Shown: positions 51,936 to 62,690 of the stretch, piece after piece
Position numbering within the stretch: the first letter of the stretch is position 1
Layout of the letters: the number at the start of each line of letters is the position of its first letter
Source: Pseudomonas subflava
Lineage (GTDB): Bacteria; Pseudomonadota; Gammaproteobacteria; Pseudomonadales; Pseudomonadaceae
Direction: 5' to 3'
DNA length: 64,000 bases
Assembly (NCBI RefSeq): GCF_023823685.1
Contig: NZ_JAMXBF010000014.1
Location: 62,001 to 126,000, forward strand
Notes under the pieces: model-generated
Told to the model about the DNA's origin: nothing
The model's input: the letters and a program-made list of their open reading frames with translations, nothing else
The model's database searches: none
Position numbers and translations under genes: made by a program

Positions 51936-53195
51936 TCAGGGCGTGTCGGTGTTCTCGGCGATCGCGGGCGGATAGTCCAGCGTCACTTCCTCGGCCGTGT
52001 ACAGCGGCGCCGCCAGGGCCGGATCGGTGAGCGCCACGCGCACCCGGTAGCGGCCTGGCGTCAGCTCGGGGAAGAAGGGCACGTACGCGTCCTGCTGCTG
52101 TTCGTCCGGGTGGTAGATGACCAGGCGGCCGTCGCGCCGCTCGATGTAGTTGTCATCCAGCAGATGACTGCCGCCGGCTGCCAGTTCGATGCGGTGGTTG
52201 GCTGCGTACAAGCGGTGGCTGCGCCGAGTGCCGTCCGCGGTGGCGAACAGCAGGTGCACTTCGGCGTGCTCCAGGGCCAGCGGCCGTTCCGCGCTCAGGC
52301 CAAGGCTGAACAGCGGCGAGGCCGGGTCGGAAAAGTCGCTGACGCTCAGGCTCAGCCCGTCCGGATGCGGCCCCGCGCGGTAGCGCTCATGCAGGTCGTA
52401 TGCGCGGTCCAGGGAGATCCAGCGCTCCAGCGGGCCCTTGCGCGAGGCGTAGCGAATCTGCAGCCATTGCCCCTGGCGTGCCAGCACCTCGCAGACATCG
52501 CCCTCGATCAGGTACGCCTTGCTGCGGCTGGCCTCGTTGGGTTCGTGGTGCAGATACAGGCGGGGCGCCGGCACCGTCCAGGTCTGTGACTCGCCGTCAT
52601 CGTCGATGGCGCGGCTGGCCACCACCTCGCCCTGCGGGTCGAAGGTCTTTTCGAACAGCGGGAAGAACAGGTAGGGATAATCCGGGCTGTAGTCATCCTG
52701 CACCTGCAGGGTCTTGTACAGCCAGGGCCGGCCGTGGTCGAAGCGGAAGGCGTCGTGATACCAGCGCGGGCCGCTGCGGCAGCTGCTGTACAGGGCACGC
52801 TCCTCGACCTTGCGCTCCAGACCCCAGAAGCCCGAGCAGCTGAGACGGTCGATCAGCGTCTCCGGGATCTTCAGGAACTCGAAGCGGCGCTGGGCGGGAC
52901 GGTAGAGGTACAGGTGATAGACCTGGTTGACCATGCCGGCGGACATGCTCACACCCAGGTCGTCGTAGCCATCGAAGTCGTAGTCCGCGACCTCGAAGCG
53001 CGGCTCCGCCTCGTTCGCCTCGGGAATCTCCAGCTCGATCCGGCTGCCGTCCGGCTGCAGCAGCAGGTATAGCTCGCCGTCCCGTTCCACCCGGGCCGTT
53101 GTGCCGGGCTCGGGTTCGAGTGTCGGCAGGTTCGCGTAGGCGACCAGCGGCGTGAGTAACAGCGAGGCGGCGAGCAGGCGACGAATGAGGGACAC
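51936..53195 (-). CDS. secreted protein of unknown function
   Basis: A 419-residue protein. The start chosen is GTG at 53195 with AAGGA upstream. A TTG at 53213 would add six residues. The signal peptide (LLAASLLLTPLVAYA) is cleaved near residue 21. An acidic repeat YDFDGYDDLGVS (about 70-85) resembles FG-GAP-type calcium loops. A region near 225-265 (YLIEGDVCEVLARQGQWLQI) resembles an SH3-like domain. Periplasmic or extracellular. The function is unknown. Convergent with the dienelactone hydrolase gene. Confidence 0.8.
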   Translation of the reverse strand: MSLIRRLLAASLLLTPLVAYANLPTLEPEPGTTARVERDGELYLLLQPDGSRIELEIPEANEAEPRFEVADYDFDGYDDLGVSMSAGMVNQVYHLYLYRPAQRRFEFLKIPETLIDRLSCSGFWGLERKVEERALYSSCRSGPRWYHDAFRFDHGRPWLYKTLQVQDDYSPDYPYLFFPLFEKTFDPQGEVVASRAIDDDGESQTWTVPAPRLYLHHEPNEASRSKAYLIEGDVCEVLARQGQWLQIRYASRKGPLERWISLDRAYDLHERYRAGPHPDGLSLSVSDFSDPASPLFSLGLSAERPLALEHAEVHLLFATADGTRRSHRLYAANHRIELAAGGSHLLDDNYIERRDGRLVIYHPDEQQQDAYVPFFPELTPGRYRVRVALTDPALAAPLYTAEEVTLDYPPAIAENTDTP

Positions 53196-53270
53196 GGCGG
53201 CAATCCTTTGCAAACGGAGGTCGGCAGTTTACTGCCTGATGGGCAGACCAACCCGTGACCGAGCTGGCAA

Positions 53271-54134
53271 TCAGCTGCCGGGCAGGCGGATGCGCTCGCT
53301 TTCGCCGGGCACCCGTGGCCAGTTCCAGGCCGTCCAGTTCTGTTTGGCCTGCTCCAGCAGCGCCGCGTCGCTGGCCACGAAGTTCCAGTACATGCGCCGC
53401 GGCCCCAGCGGCTCGCCGCCGATCAACGCCAGGTGGCATTCGCCGCAGGCGCTGAGCAGCAGTTCCTCGCCCTCCGGCAGCACGGCCAGGCTACGCAGCG
53501 GCAGTTCGGCGCCGTCCAGCTGCGCTTCGCCCTCGATCAGATACAGGGCGCGCTCGCGGTGTTCTGCGGGAATCAGCAGGCTGGCACCAGCGGCCAATTT
53601 CAGCTCCGCGTAGAGGGTGGGCGAGGGTACCGGCACCGGCGACTCCAGGCAGAAGCCGGAGCCGGCGATCAGGGTGATCCGTACGCCCATGGCCTCGCTG
53701 CGCGGCAGGCTGGCGGCGGGATGGTGGCTGTAGCTCGGCTCGCCTTGCTCCAGGTGTTGCGGCAGGGCCAGCCATACCTGCAGACCGTGCAGGCGCGAGC
53801 CGCTCTGCCACAGGGATTCCGGAGTGCGCTCGACATGCGCGACGGCGCGCCCGGCGGTCATCCAGCTGACGTCGCCGGGCTGTACCCGTTGGTCCGAGCC
53901 GAGGCTGTCCTTGTGCTGCAGCTCGCCCTCGAACAGGTAGGTGAGGGTCGACAGGCCGATGTGCGGGTGCTGGTCGATGTTCATGCCGCTGCCGGCCGGG
54001 TAGACCTTCTCCAGCATGTGATCGAAGAACACAAAAGGCCCGACGCTGCGGCACTTGGCCGAGGGCAGCGGGCGCAGGATCGGCTGGCCGGCGATGTCCT
54101 CGGCCTTGGGCGTGATCAGCAGCGGCTCGCTCAT
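53271..54134 (-). CDS. pirin family protein
   Basis: A 287-residue pirin (two cupin domains). DHMLEKVYPAGSGMNIDQHPHIGLSTLTY (in the N-terminal cupin, near 38-66), with its metal-binding His pair HPH.G and later HKDSLGS, is the family mark. SWMTAGRAVAHVE follows. Bacterial pirins include quercetin dioxygenase-like enzymes. The start overlaps the stop of the OsmC gene by 4 bp. Confidence 0.92.
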   Translation of the reverse strand: MSEPLLITPKAEDIAGQPILRPLPSAKCRSVGPFVFFDHMLEKVYPAGSGMNIDQHPHIGLSTLTYLFEGELQHKDSLGSDQRVQPGDVSWMTAGRAVAHVERTPESLWQSGSRLHGLQVWLALPQHLEQGEPSYSHHPAASLPRSEAMGVRITLIAGSGFCLESPVPVPSPTLYAELKLAAGASLLIPAEHRERALYLIEGEAQLDGAELPLRSLAVLPEGEELLLSACGECHLALIGGEPLGPRRMYWNFVASDAALLEQAKQNWTAWNWPRVPGESERIRLPGS

Positions 54135-54529
54135 GCGCCGTCGCCCAGGCGGGTTTCCACCTGCACCTCGATGCTGGTCATCAGTTTGTGGATCGGGCAC
54201 TTGTCGGCGATGCGCAGCAGTTGCTGGCGCTGCTCGTCATCCAGGGCGCCGCGCAGGCCCAGCTCCACGGCCAGGCGGTAGGTGCCCTGGCGTTCCTGGC
54301 TGTCATCGCGGGCCACACGTACGTCCAGGCTCTCCAGCGGCAGGCCGCGCTGCTTGGCATAGAGCATCAGGGTCAGGGCCTTGCAGGCGCCCAGGGCGGC
54401 ATCGAACAGGTCGTGCGGCTCGGGGCCGGAGGCCGTGCCGCCGAATGATGCGGGCACATCGGTGTGCAGCAGGTGTTCGCCGATCTCGATGCTGTGGCGC
54501 AGGCCGGACTCGGTGCTGATACGGATCAT
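54131..54529 (-). CDS. OsmC/Ohr-family protein
   Basis: A 132-residue protein with reactive cysteines in LGACKALTL (near residue 49) and KCPIHK (near 110), the OsmC pattern for reducing organic hydroperoxides. It overlaps the pirin gene, so the two are co-translated and probably act in oxidative or xenobiotic stress. Confidence 0.92.
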   Translation of the reverse strand: MIRISTESGLRHSIEIGEHLLHTDVPASFGGTASGPEPHDLFDAALGACKALTLMLYAKQRGLPLESLDVRVARDDSQERQGTYRLAVELGLRGALDDEQRQQLLRIADKCPIHKLMTSIEVQVETRLGDGA

Positions 54530-54580
54530 GATGGTTCCCTGGCTAGGTTGGATGCGCCAGCCTAGCCCAGGCGGCGATCT

Positions 54581-55975
54581 TCAGACCAGCACGGAAAGGC
54601 GCACGTCGGCGCCAAGCACGCGCAGCAGACGGCCATCGGTACCGAGGATGGGCACCGATACGGTGAAACAGAAATCGTCGGTGGCCGAGGAGCGATAGAC
54701 CGGCGTGATGTGGCTGCGCAGGTCGTCCGCCACGCTGCGGAACCAGGGGCGAGTGCTCCAGTCGCGACCACGGCAGCTCGGCGCGGACTGATGTGGCACA
54801 CCTTCGGCGAAGATGTTCTCCGAGACCTGCACGCCACGGGCATCGACCAGGTAGAACAGCTCGAAGCGGCCGTCGCGCTGCAGCGTTTCGGCCAGCAGGC
54901 GCTCGGCACCGACGGCGTCGCCAGCCAGGCGTGCGTCGGCCGCGAGCGCCTCGACGCCGCTCTGCACCGAGCGGTGCAGCTCCAGGCGAAAATCACCCAG
55001 GCCTTGCAGCAGACGGTCGCCATCCTCGCGCACGGCCTGGCTGTGGCGCAGTACCTGGCCGGCCTTGCCGAGCAGATCGCCAGCGACCTGGGCGATCTGC
55101 TGCACGTCGCCATTGATCGAGCGCACCGCCTGGCCGATCTGCTCGGTGCCGGTGGCGATATGGCCGACGCGTTCGTCCAGGCGGTCCATGGCCTGGCGCG
55201 TGCTATCCAGGCCGTTGCCGACCTGCAGCATGCCGATGCGGCCATCCTCGACGGCCTGGTGCATGCGCTCGCCGGCCGCGCCGAGCTGACCCATGCCGTC
55301 GCGAAAGCGCTCGATGATCTGCCCGACCTGGCCGGTGGCCTCCGTGGTATGGCCGGCCAGACGACGCACTTCCTCGGCGACCACGGCAAAGCCGCGGCCA
55401 TGCTCGCCGGCCCGGGCGGCCTCGATGGCGGCGTTCAGAGCCAGCAGATTGGTCTGCTGGGAGATGCTGGCGATCACGCCGATGACCTTGCTGACTTCTT
55501 CCAGCTGCGCCGTGAGGTTGCCGATCACCTCGCCCAGCTGCGTCTCGCAGGCGCCGATGGCGTCCACCTGGCCGAGCACGGCCAGGCCGCTTTGCTGGCA
55601 TTGCCGCAGGGTCGCGGCGACTTCGCCGGACAGCCGCGCCACCTCGGCGGCGCCGGGCACCAGTTCGGCGTCCAGGGTGGTGGTGACCTGCTCGCTGGCG
55701 CTGGCGATCAGCTCCGAGGACTGCGCCAGGCTCTGTCCGCTGGCCTGGTTGGCGCTGGCGATGCTGGCCAGCTGCGGCGCGTGTGCGGCAATGCCGACAG
55801 CGGCGCCGAGGCTGGTGCGGATGCGCTGGTGCAGGCCGTCGCTGAAACGGTTGAGCCGGCCCATCCACGGCTGCTGCTCGGGCAGGCGGGTGGTCAGGTC
55901 GTGGCGGGTGAAGAGGGCGGCGAAGGCTTCTTCGTCCAGCTCGCGTCGCGAGGGTTTGCGCAGCAACTGCAGCAT
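54581..55975 (-). CDS. soluble methyl-accepting chemotaxis protein with C-terminal sensor
   Basis: A 464-residue chemoreceptor without membrane segments. The signalling hairpin tip is SQQTNLLALNAAIEAARAGE (near 200-220), followed by HGRGFAVVAEEVRRLAGHT. The first 60 residues are basic. The last 120 residues form a Cache/PDC-like sensor (ELFYLVDARGVQVSENIF; GRDWSTRPWF; FTVSVPILGTDGRLLRVL). The usual order is reversed, with sensing at the C-terminus and in the cytoplasm. It may detect metabolic or redox state. The start is MLQLLRKPSR. Confidence 0.9.
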   Translation of the reverse strand: MLQLLRKPSRRELDEEAFAALFTRHDLTTRLPEQQPWMGRLNRFSDGLHQRIRTSLGAAVGIAAHAPQLASIASANQASGQSLAQSSELIASASEQVTTTLDAELVPGAAEVARLSGEVAATLRQCQQSGLAVLGQVDAIGACETQLGEVIGNLTAQLEEVSKVIGVIASISQQTNLLALNAAIEAARAGEHGRGFAVVAEEVRRLAGHTTEATGQVGQIIERFRDGMGQLGAAGERMHQAVEDGRIGMLQVGNGLDSTRQAMDRLDERVGHIATGTEQIGQAVRSINGDVQQIAQVAGDLLGKAGQVLRHSQAVREDGDRLLQGLGDFRLELHRSVQSGVEALAADARLAGDAVGAERLLAETLQRDGRFELFYLVDARGVQVSENIFAEGVPHQSAPSCRGRDWSTRPWFRSVADDLRSHITPVYRSSATDDFCFTVSVPILGTDGRLLRVLGADVRLSVLV

Positions 55976-56102
55976 GGTGCATCTCCCTGAGAGTCCTGAC
56001 GGGAGCGGTGCAAGCACAGTGCCATTATGCGTTGCAGGCGATATCGATGGGCATATGTCGATCACGCGTGCTCAATGCTGCGCCAACAGAGTTCGTCCGG
56101 CG

Positions 56103-56963
56103 CTATTGCGGTGCGCCCGGCCGGTACCAGAACTCCTGGCGCTTGAAGGGCGTCTGCGCCGGCAGATCGAGGTTCTCCAGCTCGATGATCTGGCGTTTGC
56201 CGAGCCCGGCGCGCTTCAGGGTCTCGCCGTGGTACTGCTGGAACAGGGCCTCGAAACTGCCATCGGCGATCATCGCTTCCAGACCATGCTCGATGGCCGC
56301 GGCCAGGTCGGCGCGGGCGCGCGAGGTGAAGAAGTAGAAGGCGCTCGGGTAGTGCAGGGCGATGTGCTCGTCGACCTCCAGGGCCAGGCCCTCCTGGGCG
56401 ACACGGGCCTGCTCGTTCCAGGCCACCACGACCTCGCGAGGAAAGAGGTCGAAGCGGCCGGCGTCGAGCATGCGGAACAGGCTGACGTAGCTCTGGCTGG
56501 TGATCACCTGCAGGCCGTTATCGCGCAGGATGCGGGTGTCGGGCCAGTCGGCGCGCTGGCCGAAGCGCATCGGTTTGAGGTCTTTCAGCGTCTTCACCTT
56601 GGCCAGCCAGCGGTTGTCCTCACGTCGTATCAACGGCACGCGCCAGCCGATCAGGCCCTTGTAAATGGGGATGCGGACCGGCAGCAGGCTCTCTTCGCGG
56701 GCGCGGGTGGTCATGGTCCACATCAGCTGCACGGCGCCGTCGTTGCGCTCCAGGGAATGCTCTGCGCGGCTTTGGGTCATGGCGCGGTGCGAAGGGCGCG
56801 GCTGGTAGTCGCCGCCGCTTTTGGCCAGGGCCTGGCGCAGCAGCTCGACGACATAGGCCTCCGGATCGGGCCCCTCGGAGTGCAGCGGATAGACCACCGG
56901 CTCGGCGTTCAGCGAAGCCGAACAGAGCAGGGCGAGCAGGGCGGTGAAGCGCAGCTTGGACAT
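56103..56963 (-). CDS. periplasmic binding-like protein (SBP_bac_3 superfamily)
   Basis: A 286-residue protein with a signal peptide (LRFTALLALLCSASLNA-EP, cleaved near residue 20) and a two-lobed binding fold pattern: DPEAYVVELLRQALAKSGGD, KVKTLKDLKPMRFGQ, RMLDAGRFDLFPREVVV and YHGETLKRAGL. No transporter genes are next to it. Such stand-alone proteins may sense or scavenge amino acids. Divergent from the amidohydrolase. Confidence 0.82.
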   Translation of the reverse strand: MSKLRFTALLALLCSASLNAEPVVYPLHSEGPDPEAYVVELLRQALAKSGGDYQPRPSHRAMTQSRAEHSLERNDGAVQLMWTMTTRAREESLLPVRIPIYKGLIGWRVPLIRREDNRWLAKVKTLKDLKPMRFGQRADWPDTRILRDNGLQVITSQSYVSLFRMLDAGRFDLFPREVVVAWNEQARVAQEGLALEVDEHIALHYPSAFYFFTSRARADLAAAIEHGLEAMIADGSFEALFQQYHGETLKRAGLGKRQIIELENLDLPAQTPFKRQEFWYRPGAPQ

Positions 56964-57080
56964 ACGTGGAAGTTCGCGGCGGCAGATGATGGATGATGGC
57001 CCCTGGTCGGGCCACTTGCCAGTGAACGCCAGCGAGGCGGTAGCGGTCTACCCTTGCTCGAAAGCCAGGGAGTGACTCCA

Positions 57081-58103
57081 TTGTCGATCCGCCGCTCATT
57101 GTTTGCCGCTTTGCTCGGCCTGTTGGTCGTGCAGGCCGAGGCCCGCGACTACCGCTTCAGCGATGCCCATCTGCATTACGTGGACTTCTTCCAGGAGAGC
57201 GAGGGCATGAAGCCGCTGCTGGACGCCATGGCCGCGGGGAACATCGACCACGTGATGATCAGCGGCATCCCGGTGGCCAAGAAATGGCATGAGGACGAGC
57301 CCAAGCGGCCGCGCTACTACGCAGGCGACGATGCCGGTGCCTACTGGTACAGCGCCACCGACGTGCTGGTGGCCGCGGCGGTGAAACGCGTGCCGGCCGA
57401 GCAGCGCAAGCGCTTCCATCCGTTTCTCAGCGGCTTCAACCCCGCCGACAAGAATTCCGACGCGCACATCCGCCGCATGCTCGAACTCGACCCGGGGCTA
57501 TGGCAGGGCATCGGCGAGGTCTTCACTCGCCACGATGACCTCACCGCGCTGACCTACGGTGACACCCCGCGCGCCAACAACGAGGCGATGACGCGCATCT
57601 ATCACCTGGCGGCGGAATACGACCTGCCGGTGCTGGTGCACAGCAACATCACCTCCAAGCGCGAGCGCAACCCACTGTACCTGGAGGAGATCGAGGAGCC
57701 GCTGCGCAACCACCCGCACGTGCGCTTCATCTGGGCCCATGCCGGCACCAGCATGGAAATCCACCGCCATCAGGAGAAGCTGGATTTCCTGCTCTCGACG
57801 CTGGAGCGGATGCTGGGCGACTACCCCAACCTGTACATCGACCTGTCGTGGACGGTACTGCAACCCTACCTGCTAGATGCCGAGGGCCGACCCGACCCGC
57901 GCTGGGTGAAGCTGGTCAGCCAGCATCCGGAGCGCTTCATGCTCGGCTCAGACGTGGTCGGCCGCTTCGAAGGTTTGGGCGACTACCTGCTGGCATTCCG
58001 CCCGTTCCTCGACGCATTGCCCGAGGACGTGGCGCACAAGGTGGCGCGCGACAACTTCCTCGCCGTGTTGCCGCGCAAACGCCAGGCGGAGCTACGCGAC
58101 TGA
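57081..58103 (+). CDS. secreted amidohydrolase family 2 protein
   Basis: A 340-residue TIM-barrel hydrolase. The start chosen is TTG at 57081 because AGGGAG lies eight bases upstream. A signal peptide (SLFAALLGLLVVQAEA-RD) is present. Metal-site candidates are FSDAHLHYVDF (H-x-H near residues 34-36), VLVHSNITS, IWAHAGTS and MLGSDVVG. It is exported, which is unusual for this family. The substrate is unknown. Confidence 0.85.
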   Translation: MSIRRSLFAALLGLLVVQAEARDYRFSDAHLHYVDFFQESEGMKPLLDAMAAGNIDHVMISGIPVAKKWHEDEPKRPRYYAGDDAGAYWYSATDVLVAAAVKRVPAEQRKRFHPFLSGFNPADKNSDAHIRRMLELDPGLWQGIGEVFTRHDDLTALTYGDTPRANNEAMTRIYHLAAEYDLPVLVHSNITSKRERNPLYLEEIEEPLRNHPHVRFIWAHAGTSMEIHRHQEKLDFLLSTLERMLGDYPNLYIDLSWTVLQPYLLDAEGRPDPRWVKLVSQHPERFMLGSDVVGRFEGLGDYLLAFRPFLDALPEDVAHKVARDNFLAVLPRKRQAELRD

Positions 58104-58165
58104 TTGTCATCAGCCTGTAACCGCGGCGTCATAGCCTCGCGCCAACTTTCCTCAAGGAGCGCGAG

Positions 58166-58633
58166 ATGAAGCACCTGTTCAGCCTGTCCGTCCTGGCCCT
58201 GGGCCTGTCCACCAACCTGGCCCTGGCCGAAGTGCGTGTCGACGGGCCCATCGAGTACGGCGTGTTCGCCAGCGCACCGATCAAGGACCCGCAGCCGGGC
58301 GAACGCATCCTCAGCCGCGCGAATCAGCCGATGGAGCAGACCGAGGTGGTCCCGGCGCGCCTGGGCACCAAGTTCGGTGTGCGCTACCGCCTTCTCGGCA
58401 AGAGCGAGGGCGAGCAACCGCTGACGTTGCTGTATTTCACCCCTGGCCTGGTGGGCCCCGATGGCAAGCGCCAGGACAAGATCGAGCTGCAGCAGAAGCT
58501 GGTGGTCGGCGCTCCGACGGACGTGATGGCCTTCGAGTTCACCGAACACTATGAGGTGGTGCCGGGCGAATGGCAGTTCATGGTCTTCCAGGGCGACCGC
58601 AAGCTGCTGGAGCAGCGCTTCACCGTGCAGTAA
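58166..58633 (+). CDS. DUF3859-type secreted protein
   Basis: A 155-residue protein with a signal peptide (LFSLSVLALGLSTNLALA-EV) and the DUF3859 pattern VDGPIEYGVFAS, LGTKFGVRYRLLG and PGEWQFMVFQGDRKLLEQRF. AAGGAG precedes the start. Function unknown. Confidence 0.85.
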   Translation: MKHLFSLSVLALGLSTNLALAEVRVDGPIEYGVFASAPIKDPQPGERILSRANQPMEQTEVVPARLGTKFGVRYRLLGKSEGEQPLTLLYFTPGLVGPDGKRQDKIELQQKLVVGAPTDVMAFEFTEHYEVVPGEWQFMVFQGDRKLLEQRFTVQ

Positions 58634-58650
58634 GCCGGTGCGGAAAAGAA

Positions 58651-58675
58651 AACGGCGCCCGAAGGCGCCGTTTTT
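58651..58675. terminator. bidirectional terminator between the DUF3859 gene and fabB
   Basis: AACGGCGCC-CGAA-GGCGCCGTT with A's before and TTT after. It serves both convergent genes. Confidence 0.93.
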
Positions 58676-58689
58676 CATGGAGCGGGCGA

Positions 58690-59904
58690 TCAGGCCTGGT
58701 AGCGCTGCAGCACCAGGGTGGCGTTGGTGCCACCGAAGCCGAAGCTGTTGCTCATCACGGTGTTCAGCTGCACGTCGCGGGTCTCGCGCTGGATCGGCAG
58801 GTCCGCCACTTCAGGGTCGATTTCCTCGATGTTGGCCGAACCGGCAACGAAGCCGCCCTGCATCATCAGCAGGCAGTAGATCGCCTCGTGCACGCCGGCG
58901 GCGCCCAGCGAGTGGCCGGACAGGCTCTTGGTGGAGCTGATGACCGGAGCCTTGGCGCCGAACACTTCGCGCACCGCGCGGGCCTCGGCAGTATCGCCGA
59001 CCGGGGTGGAGGTGCCGTGGGTGTTGAGGTAGTCGATCGGCGCGCTGACGGTGGCCAGCGCCTGCTGCATGCAGCGCACGGCGCCTTCGCCGCTCGGGGC
59101 GACCATGTCGTAGCCGTCGCTGGTGGCTCCATAGCCGACGATCTCGGCGTAGATCTTGGCGCCGCGCTTGAGCGCGTGCTCCAGTTCCTCGACCACCACC
59201 ATGCCGCCGCCGCCGGCGATGACGAAGCCGTCACGCTTGGCGTCGTAGGCGCGGGAGGCCTTCTCCGGGGTTTCGTTGTACTGGGTGGAGAGGGCGCCCA
59301 TGGCGTCGAACAGGCAGCTCTGGCTCCAGTGCTCTTCTTCGCCGCCGCCGGCGAACACCACGTCCTGCTTGCCCATCTGGATCTGCTCCATGGCGTGGCC
59401 GATGCAGTGAGCACTGGTGGCGCAGGCGGAGGAGATGGAGTAGTTCACGCCCTTGATCTGGAACGGCGTGGCCAGGCAGGCCGACACGGTGCTGCCCATG
59501 GTACGCGGCACACGGTATGGGCCGATGCGCTTGACGCCCTTTTCGCGCAGTGTGTCGATGGCTTCCATCTGGTTCAGGGTGGAGGCACCGCCGGAGCCGG
59601 CGATCAGGCCGACGCGCGGGTTGGAAATGTCCTCCAGGCTCAGGCCCGAGTCCTTGATCGCCTGCTCCATGGCCAGGTAGGCGTAGGCGGCGGCGTCACC
59701 CATGAAGCGCAGCACCTTGCGGTCGATCAGCTCTTCCAGGTTCAGGTCGACAGAGCCGGATACCTGGCTGCGCAGGCCCTTCTCGGCGTATTCCGGGTTG
59801 AAGCGGATACCCGCCTTGCCGGCGCGCAGGTTGGCGGAAACGGTGTCCTTGTCATTGCCCAGGCAGGAAACGATGCCCAGGCCAGTGATCACGACGCGAC
59901 GCAT
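58690..59904 (-). CDS. fabB: beta-ketoacyl-ACP synthase I
   Basis: A 404-residue condensing enzyme. Cys 161 lies in SSACATSAHC. The two active-site His are in YLNTHGTSTPVGD (near 296) and SLSGHSLGAAGVHE (near 331). MRRVVITGLGIVSCLGNDKD is the FabB start. Together with FabA, 13 bp upstream, it makes unsaturated fatty acids, the standard fabAB operon of pseudomonads. Confidence 0.98.
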   Translation of the reverse strand: MRRVVITGLGIVSCLGNDKDTVSANLRAGKAGIRFNPEYAEKGLRSQVSGSVDLNLEELIDRKVLRFMGDAAAYAYLAMEQAIKDSGLSLEDISNPRVGLIAGSGGASTLNQMEAIDTLREKGVKRIGPYRVPRTMGSTVSACLATPFQIKGVNYSISSACATSAHCIGHAMEQIQMGKQDVVFAGGGEEEHWSQSCLFDAMGALSTQYNETPEKASRAYDAKRDGFVIAGGGGMVVVEELEHALKRGAKIYAEIVGYGATSDGYDMVAPSGEGAVRCMQQALATVSAPIDYLNTHGTSTPVGDTAEARAVREVFGAKAPVISSTKSLSGHSLGAAGVHEAIYCLLMMQGGFVAGSANIEEIDPEVADLPIQRETRDVQLNTVMSNSFGFGGTNATLVLQRYQA

Positions 59905-59917
59905 GCGGAAATGTCCT

Positions 59918-60433
59918 TCAGAAGCTGTCGGTAGAGGTGAACAGGCCGACGCGGAGGCCTTCGGCGCTGTAGATTTCGCGACCGTCGACGGCCACGTTGC
60001 CGTCGGCGATGCCGAGGATCAACGAGCGGTTGATGGTACGTTTGATATGGATGTTGTAGGTGAGTTTCTTCGCAGTCGGCAGCACCTGACCGAAGAATTT
60101 CACCTCGCCCGAGCCCAGGGCGCGGCCGCGGCCCGGGTTGCCCTGCCAGCCGAGGTAGAAGCCGACCAGCTGCCACATGGCGTCGAGGCCCAGGCAGCCT
60201 GGCATTACCGGATCACCCTCGAAGTGGCAGGCGAAGAACCAGAGGTCCGGGTTGATGTCGAGTTCGGCGACGATCTCGCCCTTGCCGTATTTACCGCCGG
60301 TTTCGCTGATGTGCACGATGCGGTCGATCATCAGCATGTTGGGGGCGGGCAATTGCGCATTACCAGGGCCAAACAGTTCGCCGCGGCTGCAGGCGAGCAA
60401 GTCTTCCCGGGTATAGGCGTTTTGCTTGGTCAT
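59918..60433 (-). CDS. fabA: beta-hydroxydecanoyl-ACP dehydratase/isomerase
   Basis: A 171-residue FabA. Catalytic H70 (FFACHFEGDPVMPGC) and D84 (LGLDAMWQLVGFYLGW) are in the same positions as in E. coli. It introduces the double bond in anaerobic unsaturated fatty acid synthesis. First gene of the fabAB operon. The 147 bp upstream holds the promoter, which I cannot resolve with confidence. Confidence 0.98.
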   Translation of the reverse strand: MTKQNAYTREDLLACSRGELFGPGNAQLPAPNMLMIDRIVHISETGGKYGKGEIVAELDINPDLWFFACHFEGDPVMPGCLGLDAMWQLVGFYLGWQGNPGRGRALGSGEVKFFGQVLPTAKKLTYNIHIKRTINRSLILGIADGNVAVDGREIYSAEGLRVGLFTSTDSF

Positions 60434-60580
60434 GCGAACTCCTCAATGGTCCCCGCTCGACGGGGCTAAGCTGTGCCGCTGATGTTCTTGTGTAGCGGCA
60501 GACTAGTCATAGACTGTTGCGTCATGGTGAAAGTCACAGCCCAGTGTGAACATCTGTATACCGGAAGTTGTTGCCGCAGA

Positions 60581-62473
<1,893 letters not shown>

Positions 62474-62690
62474 CAAACGCCGCCCCAAACGCTGCGGAGA
62501 GGGTGGACGGGGACGGGCGGGGAGGAGGGATGAACGCGCACGGAACGGCCTTGTTCTCTCTGGCATGACAGGCGCATGTTAACCGAGAAGCCCGGCTTTG
62601 CCAGTGCGCGGGTCACGCGCAGGACTGGCCGGTCGGCCGAGCCTTCGTGATAATGCGGCATCCGCCTTCGATGGCCCGTTTGGATTTCCT

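Noticed and set aside
60434..60580. A fatty-acid regulator (DesT or FadR-like) operator before fabA
   Set aside because: A GTGTGAACAT-like stretch is present, but I could not match it to a consensus well enough to call it.
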